This document shows, piece by piece, positions 12,178 through 25,628 of a stretch of 64,000 nucleotides of DNA. Position 1 is the stretch's first letter, and the number at the start of each line of letters is the position of its first letter. The DNA is taken from contig NC_079880.1 of assembly GCF_029227915.1 (NCBI RefSeq), positions 17,256,001 through 17,320,000 on the forward strand, given 5' to 3'. A program made the position numbers and the translations under genes. The stretch is from Hydractinia symbiolongicarpus. Taxonomy: Eukaryota > Cnidaria > Hydrozoa > Anthoathecata > Hydractiniidae. The notes below the pieces were generated by a model. That model saw only the letters and a list, made by a program, of their open reading frames with translations. It had not been told where the DNA came from and did no database searches.

Positions 12178-12522
12178 TTCTAAAGCCATGGTGCCAAGGA
12201 AAGCGACTTAGGACAGCAGTAGTCCATTGAGACTTGACGGAGTAGACCAATGGTAACCTGCACAGACACGTAGAACCACGTGATTTACATGCTAAGCCCT
12301 TATTAGGCAACAAAAGGCCATATTACGGTCTCTAGATTCATGTGCATGTTGTTGACGGCGTTCTAAACCCATGGCTCTGGCGAAAACGACTTAAGACGTC
12401 GTAGTCCATGTATGGTAACCTGTGCAAGCGCGTGGAAACACGTGATTTACGTGTAAGGCCTTTAATAGGCGGCAAAAGGCCATATTACGGCCTTTAGAGG
12501 CCTGTGCATGTAGTTGACGGCG
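12178..12522 (+). repeat. Linked dimer: 183-bp CAGCAG unit + 162-bp deleted unit
   Basis: The first monomer (12178-12360) has GGACAGCAGTAGTCC, one base longer than usual, and the rare right half GGTCTCTAGATTCATGTGC. The second (12361-12522) lacks 20 bp, so that GTCCATGTA joins directly to TGGTAACC; the deletion removes the right arm of the first dyad. The same 162-bp unit starts at 1996, 4859, 6418, 9306, 10379, 12361, 17891, 20754, 22313, 24475, 34091 and 42824. It is always preceded by the TCTCTAGATTCATG half-unit. At 9.2 and 24.4 kb the preceding unit is a hybrid with a different left half. The two units thus spread together. Confidence 0.88.
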
Positions 12523-14106
12523 TTCTAAACCCATGGCTCTGGGGAAAAAGACTTAAGACGTCGTAGTCCATTGAGAGTGGAAGGACTAGACCAATGGTAA
12601 CCTGTACAAGCATGTGGAACCGGGGAATTTACGTGTAAGGCCTTTATTAGCCGGCAAAAGTCCATGTTACGGCCTTTAGAGGCCTGTGCATGTAGTTGAC
12701 GGCGTTCTAAAGCCATGGTGCCAGGGAAAGCGACGTACGACCTTGTAGTCTATTGAAAGTGGAAGGACTAGACCAATGGTAACCTGCACAATGGCCTTTA
12801 CTAGGCAGCAAAAGCCATATTACAGCCTTCAGAGGCCTGTGCATGTAGTTGACGGCGTTCTAAACCCATGGCTCTAGGGAAAACGACTTAAGACGTCGTA
12901 GTCCATTGAGAGTAGAAGGACTAGACCAATGGTAACCTGTTCAAGAGCGTGGAAACACGTGATTTACACGTAAGGCCTTTATTAGGCATGTAAGAAGCAT
13001 ATTGTAACCTTTAAAGGCCTGTGCATGTAGTTGACGATGTTCTAAAGCCATGGCGCTGGGGAAAACGACTTAGGACGTTGCAGTCCATAGATAGTGGAAG
13101 GATTAGACCAATGGTAACCTGCGCAAGAACGTGGAAACACTTGATTTACACGTAAGGCCTTTATTAGGCATGTAAGAAGCATATTGTAATCTTTAGAGGC
13201 CTGTGCATGTAGTTGACGGCGTTGTAAAGCCATAGTGCCAAAGAAAACGACTTAGGACGCAGTAGTCCATTGAGAGTTGAAGGAGTAGACCAATGGTAAC
13301 CTGCACAATGGCCTTTAATAGGCGGCAAAAGGCCATATTACGGCCTTTAGAGGCCTGTGCATGTAGTTGACAGCGTTCTAAAGCCATGATGAAACGGAAC
13401 ACGACTAAGGACGTCGTAGTCCATGGAGAATGGAAGGACTTGACAAATGGTAACCTGTTCAATCTCATGGAAACACGTGATTTACATGTAAGGCCTTTAT
13501 TAGGCAACAAAACGCCATACTACGGCTTTTAGAGGCCTGTGCATGTAGTTGACGATGTTCTAAAGCCATGGCGCTGGGGAAAACGACTTAGAACGTCGCA
13601 GTATATGGTCAGTGGAAGGAGTTGACCAATGGTAACCAGCACACACACGTGGAACCACGTGATTTTTGTGTATCGCCTTTATAAGGGGGCAAAAGGCCGT
13701 ATTACGGCCTTTAGAGGCCTATGCATGTAGTTGACGGAGTTCTAAAGCCAAGGTGCTAGGGAAAACGACTTATGAGCCTGTAGTCCATTGAGAGTGGAAG
13801 GACTAGACCAATGGAAACCTGCACAAGCACGTGGAACCGGGGGATTTACGTGTAAGGCCTTTATTAGGCAGCAAAAGCCTTATTACGGCCTTTAGAGTCC
13901 TGTGCATGTAGTTGACGGCGTTCTAAACCCATGGCTCTGGGGAAAAAGAATTAAGACGTCGTAGTCCATTGAGAGTGGAAGGACTAGACCAATGGTAACC
14001 TGTACAAGCATGTGGAACCGGGGAATTTACGTGCAAGGCCTTTATTAGCCGGGAAAAGTCCATGTTACGGCCTTTAGAGGCCTGTGCATGTAGTTGACGG
14101 AGTTCT

Positions 14107-15749
14107 AAAGCCATAATGGCAGGGAAGGCGACGTACGACCTTGTAGTCCATTGAGAGTGAAGGGGATAGACCAATGGTAACCTGCACAAGCACGTGGAAC
14201 CGGGGGATTTACGTGTAAGGCCTTTATTAGGCGGCAAAAGCCACATTACGACCTTTAGAGGCCTGTGCATGTAGTTGATGGCGTTCTAAAGCCAAGGTGC
14301 TAGGGAAAACGACTTATGACCTTGTAGTCCATTGACAGTGGAAGGACTAGACCAATACTAACCTGTGCAAGAGCGTGGAAACACGTGATTTACACGTAAG
14401 GCCTTTATTAGGCAACAAAACGCCATACTACGGCTTTTAGAGGCCTGTGCATGTAGTTGACGATGTTCTAAAGCCATGGTGCCAAGGAAAACGACTTAAG
14501 ACGTCGCAGTCCGTGCAGAGTGGAAAGACTAGACCAATGATAACCTGCGCAAGAACGTGGGAGCACGTTATTTACGTGTAAGGCCTTTAATAGGCGGCGA
14601 AAGGCCGTATTACGGCCTTTAGAGGTCTGTGCATGTAGTTGACGGAGTTGTAAAGCCAAGGTGCTAGGGAAAAAGACTTAAGACGTCGTAGTTCAGTGAG
14701 AGTAGAAGGATTAGACCAATGGTAAACTGTTCAAGAGCGTGGAAACACGTGATTTACACGTAAGGCTTTTATTAGGCATGTAAGAAGCATATTGTAACCT
14801 TTAGAGGCCTGTGCATGTAGTTGACGGCGTTCTAAAGCCATGGTGCCAAGGAAAACGACTTAAGACGTTGTAGTCCATGTAGGATGGATGGACTAGAAAA
14901 ATGGTAACCTGCGCAAGAACGTGGGAGCACGTAATATACGCGTAAGGCCTTTAGTGGCCGGCAAAAGTCCATATTACGGCCTTTAGAGGCCTGTGCATGT
15001 AGTTGACGGAGATCTAAAGCCATGATGCCACGGAAGGCGACGTACGACCTTGTAGTCGATTGAGAGTGAAGGGGATAGACCAATGGTAACCTGCACAAGC
15101 ACGTGGAACCGGGGGATTTACGCGTAATGCCTTTATTAGGCGGCAAAAGCCACATTACGGCCTTTAGAGGCCTGTGCATGTAGTTGACGGCGTTCTAAAC
15201 CCATGGCTCTGGGGAAAATGACTTAAGACGTCGTAGTCCATTGAGAGTGGAAGGACTAGACCAATAATAACCTGTGCAAGAACGCGGGAGCACGTTATTT
15301 ACGTGTAAGGCCTTTAATAGGCGGCGAAAGGCCGTATTACGGCCTTTAGAGGTCTGTGCATATAGTTGACGATGTTCTAAAGCCATGGCGCTTGCAAAAA
15401 CAACTTATACCTTGCAGTCCATTGAGAGTGGAAGGACTAGACCAATGGTAACCTGCACAAGCACGTGTAACCAGGGGATTTACGTGTAAGGCCTTTAATA
15501 GGCGGCGAAAGGCCATATTACGGCCCTTAGAGGTCTGTGCATGTAGTTGACGGAGTTCTAAAGCCAAGGTGCTAGGGAAAACGACTTATGACCTTGTAGT
15601 CCATTGAGAGTGGAAGGACTAGTCCAATGGTAACTTGAACAAGCACGCGGAACCGGGGGATTTACGTGCTAAGCCTTTATTGGGAACAAAAGGCCATATC
15701 ACAACCTTTAGAGGCCTGTGCATGTAGTTGACGGCGTTCTAAAGCCATG
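14107..15749. repeat. Segmental duplication A, copy 2
   Basis: Counterpart of 1-1643 at a constant offset of 14106 bp. The left flank (before 14107) is not available for copy 1, so the true left edge cannot be set. After 15749 this copy continues into a monomer type (CCATGGCGCTGGCG with GGAGGGTGG) that resembles 2342 and 18237, so the join lies inside a monomer and is in register. Confidence 0.88.
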
Positions 15750-17524
15750 GCGCTGGCGAAAACAACTTAGGACATCGCAGTCCATGGAGGGTGGAAGGAC
15801 TAGACCAATGATAACCCTTGCAAGAGCGTGGAAACACGTGATTTACACGCAAGGCCTTTATTAGGCGGCAAAACGCCATATTATGGCTTTTAGAGGCCTG
15901 TGCATGTAGTTGACAGAGTTCTAAAGCCATGGTGCCAAGAAAAACGACTTATGACCTTGTAGTCCATTGAGAGTGGAAGGACTAGACCAATGGTAACCTG
16001 CACAAGCACGTGGAACCAGGGGATTTACGTGTAAGGCCTTTAATAGGCGGCAAAAGTTCATATTACGGCCTTTAGAGGCCTGTGCATGAAGTTGACGGAG
16101 TTCTAAAGCCATGATGCCAGGGAAGGGGACGTATGACCTTGTAGTCCATTGAGAGAGAAGGGGATAGACCAATGGTAACCTGCACAAGCACGTGGAACCG
16201 GGGGATTTACGTGTAAGGCCTTCATTAGGCGGCAAAACCCACATTACGGGCTTTAGAGGCATGTGCATGTAGTTGACGGCGTTCTAAACCCATGGCTCTG
16301 GGGAAAATGACTTAAGACGTCGTAGTCCATTGAGAGTGGAAGGACTAGACCAATACTAACCTGTGCAAGAGCGTGGAAACACGTGATTTACACGTAAGGC
16401 CTTTATTAGGCAACAAAACCCCTTACTACGGCTTTTAGAGGCCTGTGCATGTAGTTGAGGGCGTTCTAAAGCCATGGCGCCAGGGAAAGCGACGTACGAC
16501 CTTGTAGTCCATTAAGAGTGGAAGGACTAGACCAATAGTAACCTGCACAAACCCGTGGAACCGGGGATTTACGTGTCAGGCCTTTATTAGGCAGCAAAAG
16601 CCATATTACGGCCTTTATAGGTCTGTACATGTAGTTGACGGCGTTCCAAATCCATGTCTTTGGGGAAAATGACTTAAGACGTACTAGTCCATTGAGAGTG
16701 GAAGGACTAGACCAATACTAACCTGTGCAAGAGCGTGGAAACACGTGATTTACACGTAAGGCCTTCATTAACCAACAAAACGCCATACTACGGCTTTTAG
16801 AGGCCTGTGCATGTAGTTGACGATGTTCTAAAGCCATGGCGCTTGCGTAAACAACTTAGGACGTCGCAGTCCGTGGAGAGTGGAAGGACTAGACCAATGA
16901 TAACCTGCGCAAGAACGTGGGAGCACGTTATTTACGTGTACGGCCTTTAATAGGCGGCGAAAGGCCATATTACGGCCTTTAGAGGTCTGTGCATGTAGTT
17001 GACGGAGTTTTAAAGCCATAGTGCCAAAGAAAACGACTTAGGACGCAGTAGTCCATTGAGAGTTGAAGGAGTAGGCCAATGGTAACCTGCACAGCCACGT
17101 AGAACCACGTGACTTACGTTTCAAGCCTTTATTAGGCATATAAAAAGCATAATGCAACATTTAGAGGCCTGGGCATAAAGTTGACGATGTTATAAAGCCA
17201 TGGCGCTGCGGAAAACGACTTAGGACGTCGCAGTCCATAGATAGTGGAAGGATTAGACCAATGGTAACCTGCGCAAGAACGTGGAAAAACGTGATTTACA
17301 CGTAAGGCCTTTATTAGGCATGTAAGAAGCATATTGTAACCTTTAGAGGCCTGTGCATGTAGTTGACGGCGTTGTAAAGCCATAGTGCCAAAGAAAACGA
17401 CTTAGGACGCAGTAGTCCATTTAGAGTTGAAGGAGTAGACCAATGGTAACCTGCACAATGGCCTTTAATAGGAGGCAAAAGGCCATATTACGGCCTTTAG
17501 AGGCCTGTGCATGTAGTTGACGTT
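15750..17524. repeat. Monomers interposed between duplications A2 and B2
   Basis: About 1.78 kb of ordinary monomers that breaks the continuity between the two matched blocks; the offset jumps from 14106 to 15895 across it. Its first part (15739 to about 16.4 kb) resembles 18237-18.9 kb (offset 2498), sharing GGAGGGTGG and the 181-bp GAGAGAGAAGGGGATAG unit. It is therefore probably another local expansion of the same monomers and not foreign sequence. Confidence 0.7.
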
Positions 17525-20500
17525 GTTCTAAAGCCATGATGAAACGGAACACGACAAAGGACGTCGTAGTCCATGGAGAATGGAAGGACTTGACAAATGG
17601 TAACCTGTGCAATCTCATGGAAACACGTGATTTACACGTAAGGCCTTTATTAGGCAACAAAACGCCATACTACGGCTTTTAGAGGCCTGTGCATGTAGTT
17701 GACGGCGTTCTAAACCCATGGTGCCAAAGAAAGCGACTTAGGACAGCAGTAGTCCATTGAGACTTGACGGAGTAGACCAATGGTAACCTGCACAGACACG
17801 TAGAACCACGTGATTTACATGCTAAGCCTTTATTAGGCAACAAATGGCCATATTACGGTCTCTAGATTCATGTGCATGTAGTTGACGGCGTTCTAAACCC
17901 ATGGCTCTGGCGAAAACGACTTAAGACGTCGTAGTCCATGTATGGTAACCTGTGCAAGCGCGTGGAAACACGTGATTTACGTGTAAAGCCTTTAATAGGC
18001 GGCAAAAGGCCGTATTACGGCCTTTAGAGGCCTGTGCATGCAGTTGACGGCGTTCTAAACCCATGGCTCTGGGGAAAAAGACTTAAGACGTCGTAGTCCA
18101 TTGACAGTGGAAGCACTAGACCAATGGTAACCTGTACAAGCATGTGGAACCGGGGAATTTACGTGTAAGGCCTTTATTAGCCGGCAAAAGTCCATGTTAC
18201 GGCCTTTAGAGGCCTGTGCATGTAGTTGACGGCGTTCTAAAGCCATGGCGCTGGCGAAAACAACTTAGGACGTCGCAGTCCATGGAGGGTGGAAGGACTG
18301 GACCAATGATAACCTGTGCAAGAGCGTGGAAACACGTGATTTACACGCAAGGCCTTTATTAGGCGGCAAAACGCCATATTATGGCTTTTAGAGGCCTGTG
18401 CATGTAGTTGACAGAGTTCTAAAGCCATGGTGCCAAAAAAAGCGACTTATGACCTGGTAGTTCATTGAGAGTGGAAGGCCTAGACCAATGGTAACCTGCA
18501 CAAGCACGTGGAACCAGGGGATTTACGTGTAAGGCCTTTAATAGGCGGCAAAAGTCCATATTACGGCCTTTAGAGGCCTGTGCATGAAGTTGACGGAGTT
18601 CTAAAGCCATGATGCCAGGGAAGGGGACGTACGACCTTGTAGTCCATTGAGAGAGAAGGGGATAGACCAATGGTAACCTGCACAAGCACGTGGAACCGGG
18701 GGATTTACGTGTAAGGCCTTCATTAGGCGGCAAAACCCACATTACGGGCTTTAGAGGCATGTGCATGTAGTTGACGGCGTTCTAAACCCATGGCTCTGGG
18801 GAAAATGACTTAAGACGTCGTAGTCCATTGAGAGTGGAAGGACTAGACCAATACTAACCTGTGCAAGAGCGTGGAAACACGTGATTTACACGTAAGGCCT
18901 TTATTAGGCAACAAAACCCCATACTACGGCTTTTAGAGGCCTGTGCATGTAGTTGATGGCGTTCTAAAGCCATGGCGCTGGGGAAAACGACTTAGGACGT
19001 TGCAGTCCATAGATAGTGGAAGGATTAGACCAATGGTAACCTGCGCAAGAGCGTGGAAACACGTGATTTACACGTAAGGCCTTTATTAGGCAACAAAAGG
19101 CCATATTACGGTCTCTAGATTCATGTGCATGTAGTTGACGGCGTTCTAAACCCATGGCTCTGGGGAAAAAGACTTAAGACGTCGTAGTCCATTGAGAGTG
19201 GAAGGACTAGACCAATGGTAACCTGTACAAGCATGTGGAACCGGGGAATTTACGTGTAAGGCCTTTATTAGCCGGCAAAAGTCCTTGTTACGGCCTTTAG
19301 AGGCCTGTGCATGTATTTGACGGCGTTGTAAAGCCATAGTGCCAAAGAAAACGACTTAGGACGCAGTAGTCCATTGAGAGTTGAAGGAGTACACCAATGG
19401 TAACCTGCACAATGGCCTTTAATAGTCGGCAAAAGGCCATATTACGGCCTTTAGAGGCCTGTGCTTGTAGTTGACGGCGTTCTAAAGCCATGATGAAACG
19501 GAACACGACTAAGGACGTCGTAGTCCATGGAGAATGGAAGGACTTGACAAATTGTAACCTGTGCAATCTCATGGAAACACGTGATTTACACGTAAGGCCT
19601 TTATTAGGCAACAAAACGCCAAACTACGGCTTTTAGAGGCCTGTGCATGTAGTTGACGATGTTCTAAAGCCATGGCGCTGGGGAAAACGACTTAGGATGT
19701 CGCAGTCCATGGAGAGTGGAAGGACTAGACCAATGATAACCTGTGCAAGAGCGTGGAAACACGTGATTTACACGCAAGGCCTTTATTAGGGGGCAAAACG
19801 CCATATTATGGCTTTTAGAGGCCTGTGCATGTAGTTGACAGAGTTCTAAAGCCATGGTGCTAAGGAAAACGACTTATGACCTTGTAGTCCATTGAGAGTA
19901 GAAGGACTAGACCAATGGTAACCTGTGCAAGAGCGTGGAAACACGTGATTTACGCGCAAGGCCTTTATTAGGCGGCAAAACGCCATATTTTGGCTTTTAG
20001 AGGCCTGTGCATGTAGTTGACAGAGTTCTAAAGCCATGGTGCCAAGGAAAACGACTTATGACCTTGTAGTCCATTGAGAGTAGAAGGACTAGACCAATGG
20101 TAACCTGCACAAGCACGTGGAACCGGGGGATTTACGTGTAAGGCCTTTAATAGGCGGCAAAAGGCCATATTATGGCCTTTAGAGGCCTGTGCATGTAGTT
20201 GATGGCGTTCTAAAGCCATGGTGCCAGGGAAAGCGACGTACGACCTTGCAGTCCATTAAGAGTGGGAGGACTAGACCAATAGTAACTTGCACAAACACGT
20301 GGAACCGGGGGATTTACGTGTAAGGCCTTTATTAGGCGGCAAAAGCCATATTACGGCCTTTAGAGGCATGTGCATGTAGTTGACGGCATTCTAAACCCAT
20401 GGCTATGGGGAAAAAGACTTAAGACGTCGTAGTCCATTGAGAGTAGAAGGACTAGACCAATGGTAACCTGTGCAAGAGCGTGGAAACACGTGATTTTCAC

Positions 20501-23500
20501 GTAATACCTTTATTAGGCGGCAAAAGGCCATATTACGGCATTTAGAGGACTGTGCATGTAGTTGACGGCGTTCTAAAGCCATGGTGCCAAGGAAAGCGAC
20601 TTAGGACAGCAGTAGTCCATTGAGACTTGACAGAGTAGACCAATGGTAACCTGCACAGACACGTAGAACCACGTGATTTACATGCTAAGCCTTTATTAGG
20701 CAACAAAAGGCCATATTACGGTCTCTGGATTCATGTGCATGTAGTTGACGGCGTTCTAAACCCATGGCTCTGGCGAAAACGCCTTAAGACGTCGTAGTCC
20801 ATGTATGGTAACCTGTGCAAGCGCGTGGAAACACGTGATTTACGTGTAAGGCCTTTAATAGGCGGCAAAAGGCCATATTACGGCCTTTAGAGGCCTGTGC
20901 ATGTAGTTGACGGCGTTCTAAACCCATGGCTCTGGGGAAAAAGACTTAAGACGTCGTAGTCCATTGAGAGTAGAAGGACTAGACCAATGGTAACCTGCAC
21001 AATGGCCTTTAATAGGCGGCAAATGGCCATATTACGGCCTTTAGAGGCCTGTGCATGTAGTTGACGGCGTTCTAAAGCCATGATGAAACGGAACACGACT
21101 AAGGACGTCGTAGTCCATGGAGAATGGAAGGACTTGACAAATGGTAACCTGTGCAATCTCATGGAAACACGTGATTTACACGTAAGGCCTTTATTAGGCA
21201 ACAAAACGCCATACTACGGCTTTTAGAGAACTGTGCATGTAGTTGACGATGTTCTAAATCCATGGCGCTGGGGAAAACGACTTAGAACGTCGCAGTCTAT
21301 GGTCAGTGGAAGTAGTTGACCAATGGTAACCAGCACACACACGTGGAACCACGTGATTTTCGTGTATCGCCTTTATAAGGGGGCAAAAGGCCGTATTACG
21401 GACTTTAGAGGCCTGTGCATGTAGTTGACGGCGTTCTAAAGCCATGATGAAACGGAACACGACTAAGGACGTCGTAGTCCATGGGGAATGGAAGGACTTG
21501 ACAAATGGTAACCTGTGCAATCTCATGGAAACACGTGATTTACACGTAAGGCCTTTATTAGGCAACAAAACGCCATACTACGGCTTTTAGAGAACTGTGC
21601 ATGTAGTTGACGATGTTCTAAATCCATGGCGCTAGGGAAAACGACTTATGACCTTGTAGTCCATTGAGAGTGGAAGGACTAGACCAATGGTAACCTGCAC
21701 AAGCACGTGGAACCAGGGGATTTACGTGTAAGGCCTTTATTAGGCAGCAAAAGCCTTATTACGGCCTTTAGAGGCCTGTGCATGTAGTTGACGGCGTTCT
21801 AAACCCATGGCTCTGGGGAAAAAGAATTAAGACGTCGTAGTCCATTGAGAGTGGAAGGACTAGTCCAATGGTAACTTGTACAAGCACGCGGAACCGGGGA
21901 ATTTACGTGTAAGGTTTTTATTAGGTGGCAAGAGGCCATATTACGGCCTTTGGAGGCCTGTGCATGTAGTTTACGGCGTTCTAAAGCCATGGTGCCAGGG
22001 AGTAGAAGGACTAGACTAATGGTAACCTGTGCAAGAGCGTGGAAACACGTGATTTTCACGTAAGACCTTTATTAGGCGGCAAAAGGCCATATTACGGCAT
22101 TTAGAGGCCTGTGCATGTAGTTGACGGCGTTCCAAAGCCATGGTGCCAAGGAAAGCGACTTAGGACAGCAGTAGTCCATTGAGACTTGACGGAGTAGACC
22201 AATGGTAACCTGCACAGACACGTAGAACCACGTGATTTACATGCTAAGCCTTTACTAGGCAACAAAAGTCCATATTACGGTCTCTAGATACATGTGCATG
22301 TAGTTGACGGCGTTCTAAACCCATGGCTCTGGCGAAAACGACTTAAGACGTCGTAGTCCATGTATGGTAACCTGTGCAAGCGCGTGGAAACACGTGATTT
22401 ACGTGTAAGGCCTTTAATAGGTGGCAAAAGGCCATATTACGGCCTTTAGAGGCCTGTGCATGTAGTTGACGGCGTTCTAAACCAATGGCTCTGGGGAAAA
22501 AGACTTAAGACGTCGTAGTCCATTGAGAGTAGAAGGACTAGACCAATGGTAACCTGTGCAAGGGCGTGGAAACACGTGATTTACACGTAAGGCCTTCATT
22601 AGGCATGTAAGAAGCATATTGTAACCTTTAGAGGCCTGTGCATGTAGTTGACGGCGTTCTAAACCCATGGCTCTGGGGAAAAAGACTTAAGACGTCGTAG
22701 TCCATTGAGAGTAGAAGGACTAGACCAATGGTAACCTGTGCAAGAGCGTGAAAACACGTGATTTACACGTAAGGCCTTCATTAGGCATGTAAGAAGCATA
22801 TTGTAACCTTTAGAGGCCTGTGCATGTAGTTGACGGCGTTGTAAGGCCGTAGTGCCAAAGAAAACGACATAGGACGCAGTAGTCCATTGAGAGTTGAAGT
22901 ATTAGACCAATGGTAACCTGCACAGCCACGTAGAACCACGTGACTTACGTTTCAAGCCTTTATTAGGCATATAAAAAGCATAATGCAACCTTTAGAGGCC
23001 TGGGCATAAAGTTGACGATGTTCTAAAGCCATGGCGCTGCGAAAAACGACTTAGGACGTCGCACTCCATGGAGAGTGGAAGGACTAGACCAATGGTAACC
23101 TGCGCAAGAACCTGGGAGCACCTAATTTACGCGTAAGGCCTTTATTAGCTGGCAAAAAGCCATATTACAGCCTTTAGAGGTGTGTGCATGTAGTTGACGG
23201 CGTTGTAAAGCCATGGTGCCAAGGAAAATGACTTAGGAGGCAGTAGTCCATTGAGAGTTGAAGGAGTAGACCAATGGTAACCTGCACATGCACGTAGAAC
23301 CACGTGATTTACGTGCAAAGCCTTTATTAGGCAACAAAAGGCCATATTACGGTCTCTAGATTCATGTGCATGTAGTTGACGGCGTTCTAAACCCATGGCT
23401 CTGGGGAAAACGACTTAAGACGTCGTAGTCCATGTAGGATGGATGGACTAGACCAATGGTAACCTGTTCAAGAGCGTGGAAACACGTGATTTACACGTAA

Positions 23501-24900
23501 GGCTTTTATTAGGCATGTAAGAAGCTTATTGTAACCTTTAGAGGCCTGTGCATGTAGTTGACGGCGTTCTAAAGCCATGGTGCCAAAGGAAGCGACTTAA
23601 GACGTCGTAGTCCATGTAGGATGGATGGACTAGAAAAATGGTAACCTGCGCAAGAACGTGGGAGCACGTAATTTACGCGTAAGGCCTTTAGTGGCCGGCA
23701 AAAGTCCATATTACGGCCTTTAGAGGCTTGTGCATGTAGTTGACGGAGTTCTAAAGCCATGATGCCAGGGAAGGCGACTTATGACCTTGTAGTACATTGA
23801 GAATGGAAGGACTACACCAATGGTAACTTGCACAAGCACGCGGAACCGGGGGGTTTATGTACAAAGCCTTTATTGGGAACAAAAGGCCATATCACAACCT
23901 TTAGAGGCTTGTGCATGTAGTTGACGGCGTTCTAAAGCCATGCCGCTGGCGAAAACAACTTAGGACGTCGCAGTCCATGGAGAGTGGAAGTACTAGACCA
24001 ATGATAACCTGTGCAAGAGCGTGGAAACACGTGATTCACACGGAAGGCATTTATTAGGCGGCAAAACGCCATATTATGGCTTTTAGAGGCCTGTGCATGT
24101 AGTTGACAGAGTTCTAAAGCCATGGTGCCAAGGAAAACGACTTATGACCTTGTAGTCCATTGAGAGTGGAAGGACTAGACCAATAGTAACCTGCACAAAC
24201 ACGTGGAACCGGGGGATTTACGTGTAAGGCCTTTATTAGGCAGCAAAAGCCATATTACAGCCTTTAGAGGCCTGTACATGTAGTTGACGGCGTTCTAAAC
24301 CCATGGTTCTGGGGAAAAAGACTTAAGACGTCGTAGTCCATTGAGAGTAGAAGGACTAGACCAATGGTAACCTGCACAGACACGTAGAACCACGTGATTT
24401 ACATGCTAAGCTTTTACTAGGCAACAAAAGTCCATATTACGGTTTCTAGATTCATGTGCATGTAGTTGACGGCGTTCTAAACCCATGGCTCTGGCGAAAA
24501 CGACTTAAGACGTCGTAGTCCATGTATGGTAACCTGTGCAAGCGCGTGGAAACACGTGATTTACGTGTAAGGCCTTTAATAGGTGGCAAAAGGCCATATT
24601 ACGGCCTTTAGAGGCCTGTGCATGTAGTTGACGGCGTTCTAAACCCATGGCTCTGGGGAAAAAGACTTAAGACGTCGTAGTCCATTGAGAGTAGAAGGAC
24701 TAGACCAATGGTAACCTGTGCAAGAGCGTGGAATCACGTGATTTACACGTAAGGCCTTCATTAGGCATGTAAAAAGCATATTGTAACCTTTAGAGGCCTG
24801 TGCATGTAGTTGACGGCGTTCTAAACCCATGGCTCTGGGGAAAAAGACTTAAGACGTCGTAGTCCATTGAGAGTAGAAGGACTAGACCAATGGTAACCTG
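17525..24900. repeat. Segmental duplication B, copy 2
   Basis: Counterpart of 1630-9731, about 0.73 kb shorter. The missing four monomers correspond to the interval between two near-identical monomers of copy 1 at about 8411 and 9137 (both GGTTCTGGGG with CCTGTACATG upstream). That is what an unequal exchange between those two would produce. Scattered base differences show this duplication is older than those further right in the window. Confidence 0.88.
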
Positions 24901-25264
24901 CACAGCCACGTAGAACCACGTGACTTACGTTTCAAGCCTTTATTAGGCATATAAAAAGCATAATGCAACCTTTAGAGGCCTGGGCATAAAGTTGACGATG
25001 TTCTAAAGCCATGGCGCTGCGAAAAACGACTTAGGACGTCGCACTCCATGGAGAGTGGAAGGACTAGACCAATGGTAACCTGCGCAAGAACCTGGGAGCA
25101 CCTAATTTACGCGTAAGGCCTTTATTAGCTGGCAAAAAGCCATATTACAGCCTTTAGAGGTGTGTGCATGTAGTTGACGGCGTTGTAAAGCCATGGTGCC
25201 AAGGAAAATGACTTAGGAGGCAGTAGTCCATTGTGAGTTGAAGTATTAGACCAATGGTAACCTG
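24901..25264 (+). repeat. Dimer 364 bp, tandem copy 1
   Basis: Two-monomer unit beginning CACAGCCACGTAG and containing the divergent right half CATATAAAAAGCATAATGC with GGGCATAAAG, then a second unit with TTAGCTGGCAAAAAGCC and GAGGTGTGTGC. It is repeated directly at 25265-25628. A related single dimer stands at 22921-23284 and at 7026-7389, and looser relatives occur near 34.5, 43.2, 47.4, 49.8, 54.0, 56.5, 59.6 and 62.2 kb. Confidence 0.88.
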
Positions 25265-25628
25265 CACAGCCACGTAGAACCACGTGACTTACGTTTCAAG
25301 CCTTTATTAGGCATATAAAAAGCATAATGCAACCTTTAGAGGCCTGGGCATAAAGTTGACGATGTTCTAAAGCCATGGCGCTGCGAAAAACGACTTAGGA
25401 CGTCGCACTCCATGGAGAGTGGAAGGACTAGACCAATGGTAACCTGAGCAAGAACCTGGGAGCACCTAATTTACGCGTAAGGCCTTTATTAGCTGGCAAA
25501 AAGCCATATTGCAGCCTTTAGAGGTGTGTGCATGTAGTTGATGGCGTTGTAAAGCCATGGTGCCAAGGAAAATGACTTAGGAGGCAGTAGTCCATTGAGA
25601 GTTGAAGGAGTAGACCAATGGTAACCTG
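25265..25628 (+). repeat. Dimer 364 bp, tandem copy 2
   Basis: Direct repeat of 24901-25264, differing at a few bases (for example CTGAGCAAG for CTGCGCAAG, and GAAGGAGTAG for GAAGTATTAG near the end). The end of this copy matches 23145-23284 and the downstream sequence (offset 2344). The tandem array therefore probably arose by unequal exchange between two such dimers. Confidence 0.86.

Larger units (their letters stand above)
10035..12747. repeat. Tandem duplication, offset 1982 bp
   Basis: Positions 10035-10765 match 12017-12747. Both contain the E-type unit with GCCTTTACTAGACGG, the CAGCAG unit, the 162-bp unit and the unit with TACAAGCATGTGG. Positions between them, and about 11.5-12.0 kb against 13.3-13.76 kb (offset 1744), show further overlapping similarity. 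This segment (9.7-14.1 kb) has no full counterpart in the second copy of block I, so it was either added to the first copy or lost from the second. Confidence 0.75.

Noticed and set aside
24936-24960. TATA box / promoter at CATATAAAAAGC
   Set aside because: Part of a recurrent diverged half-monomer, with no gene or start-site context downstream.
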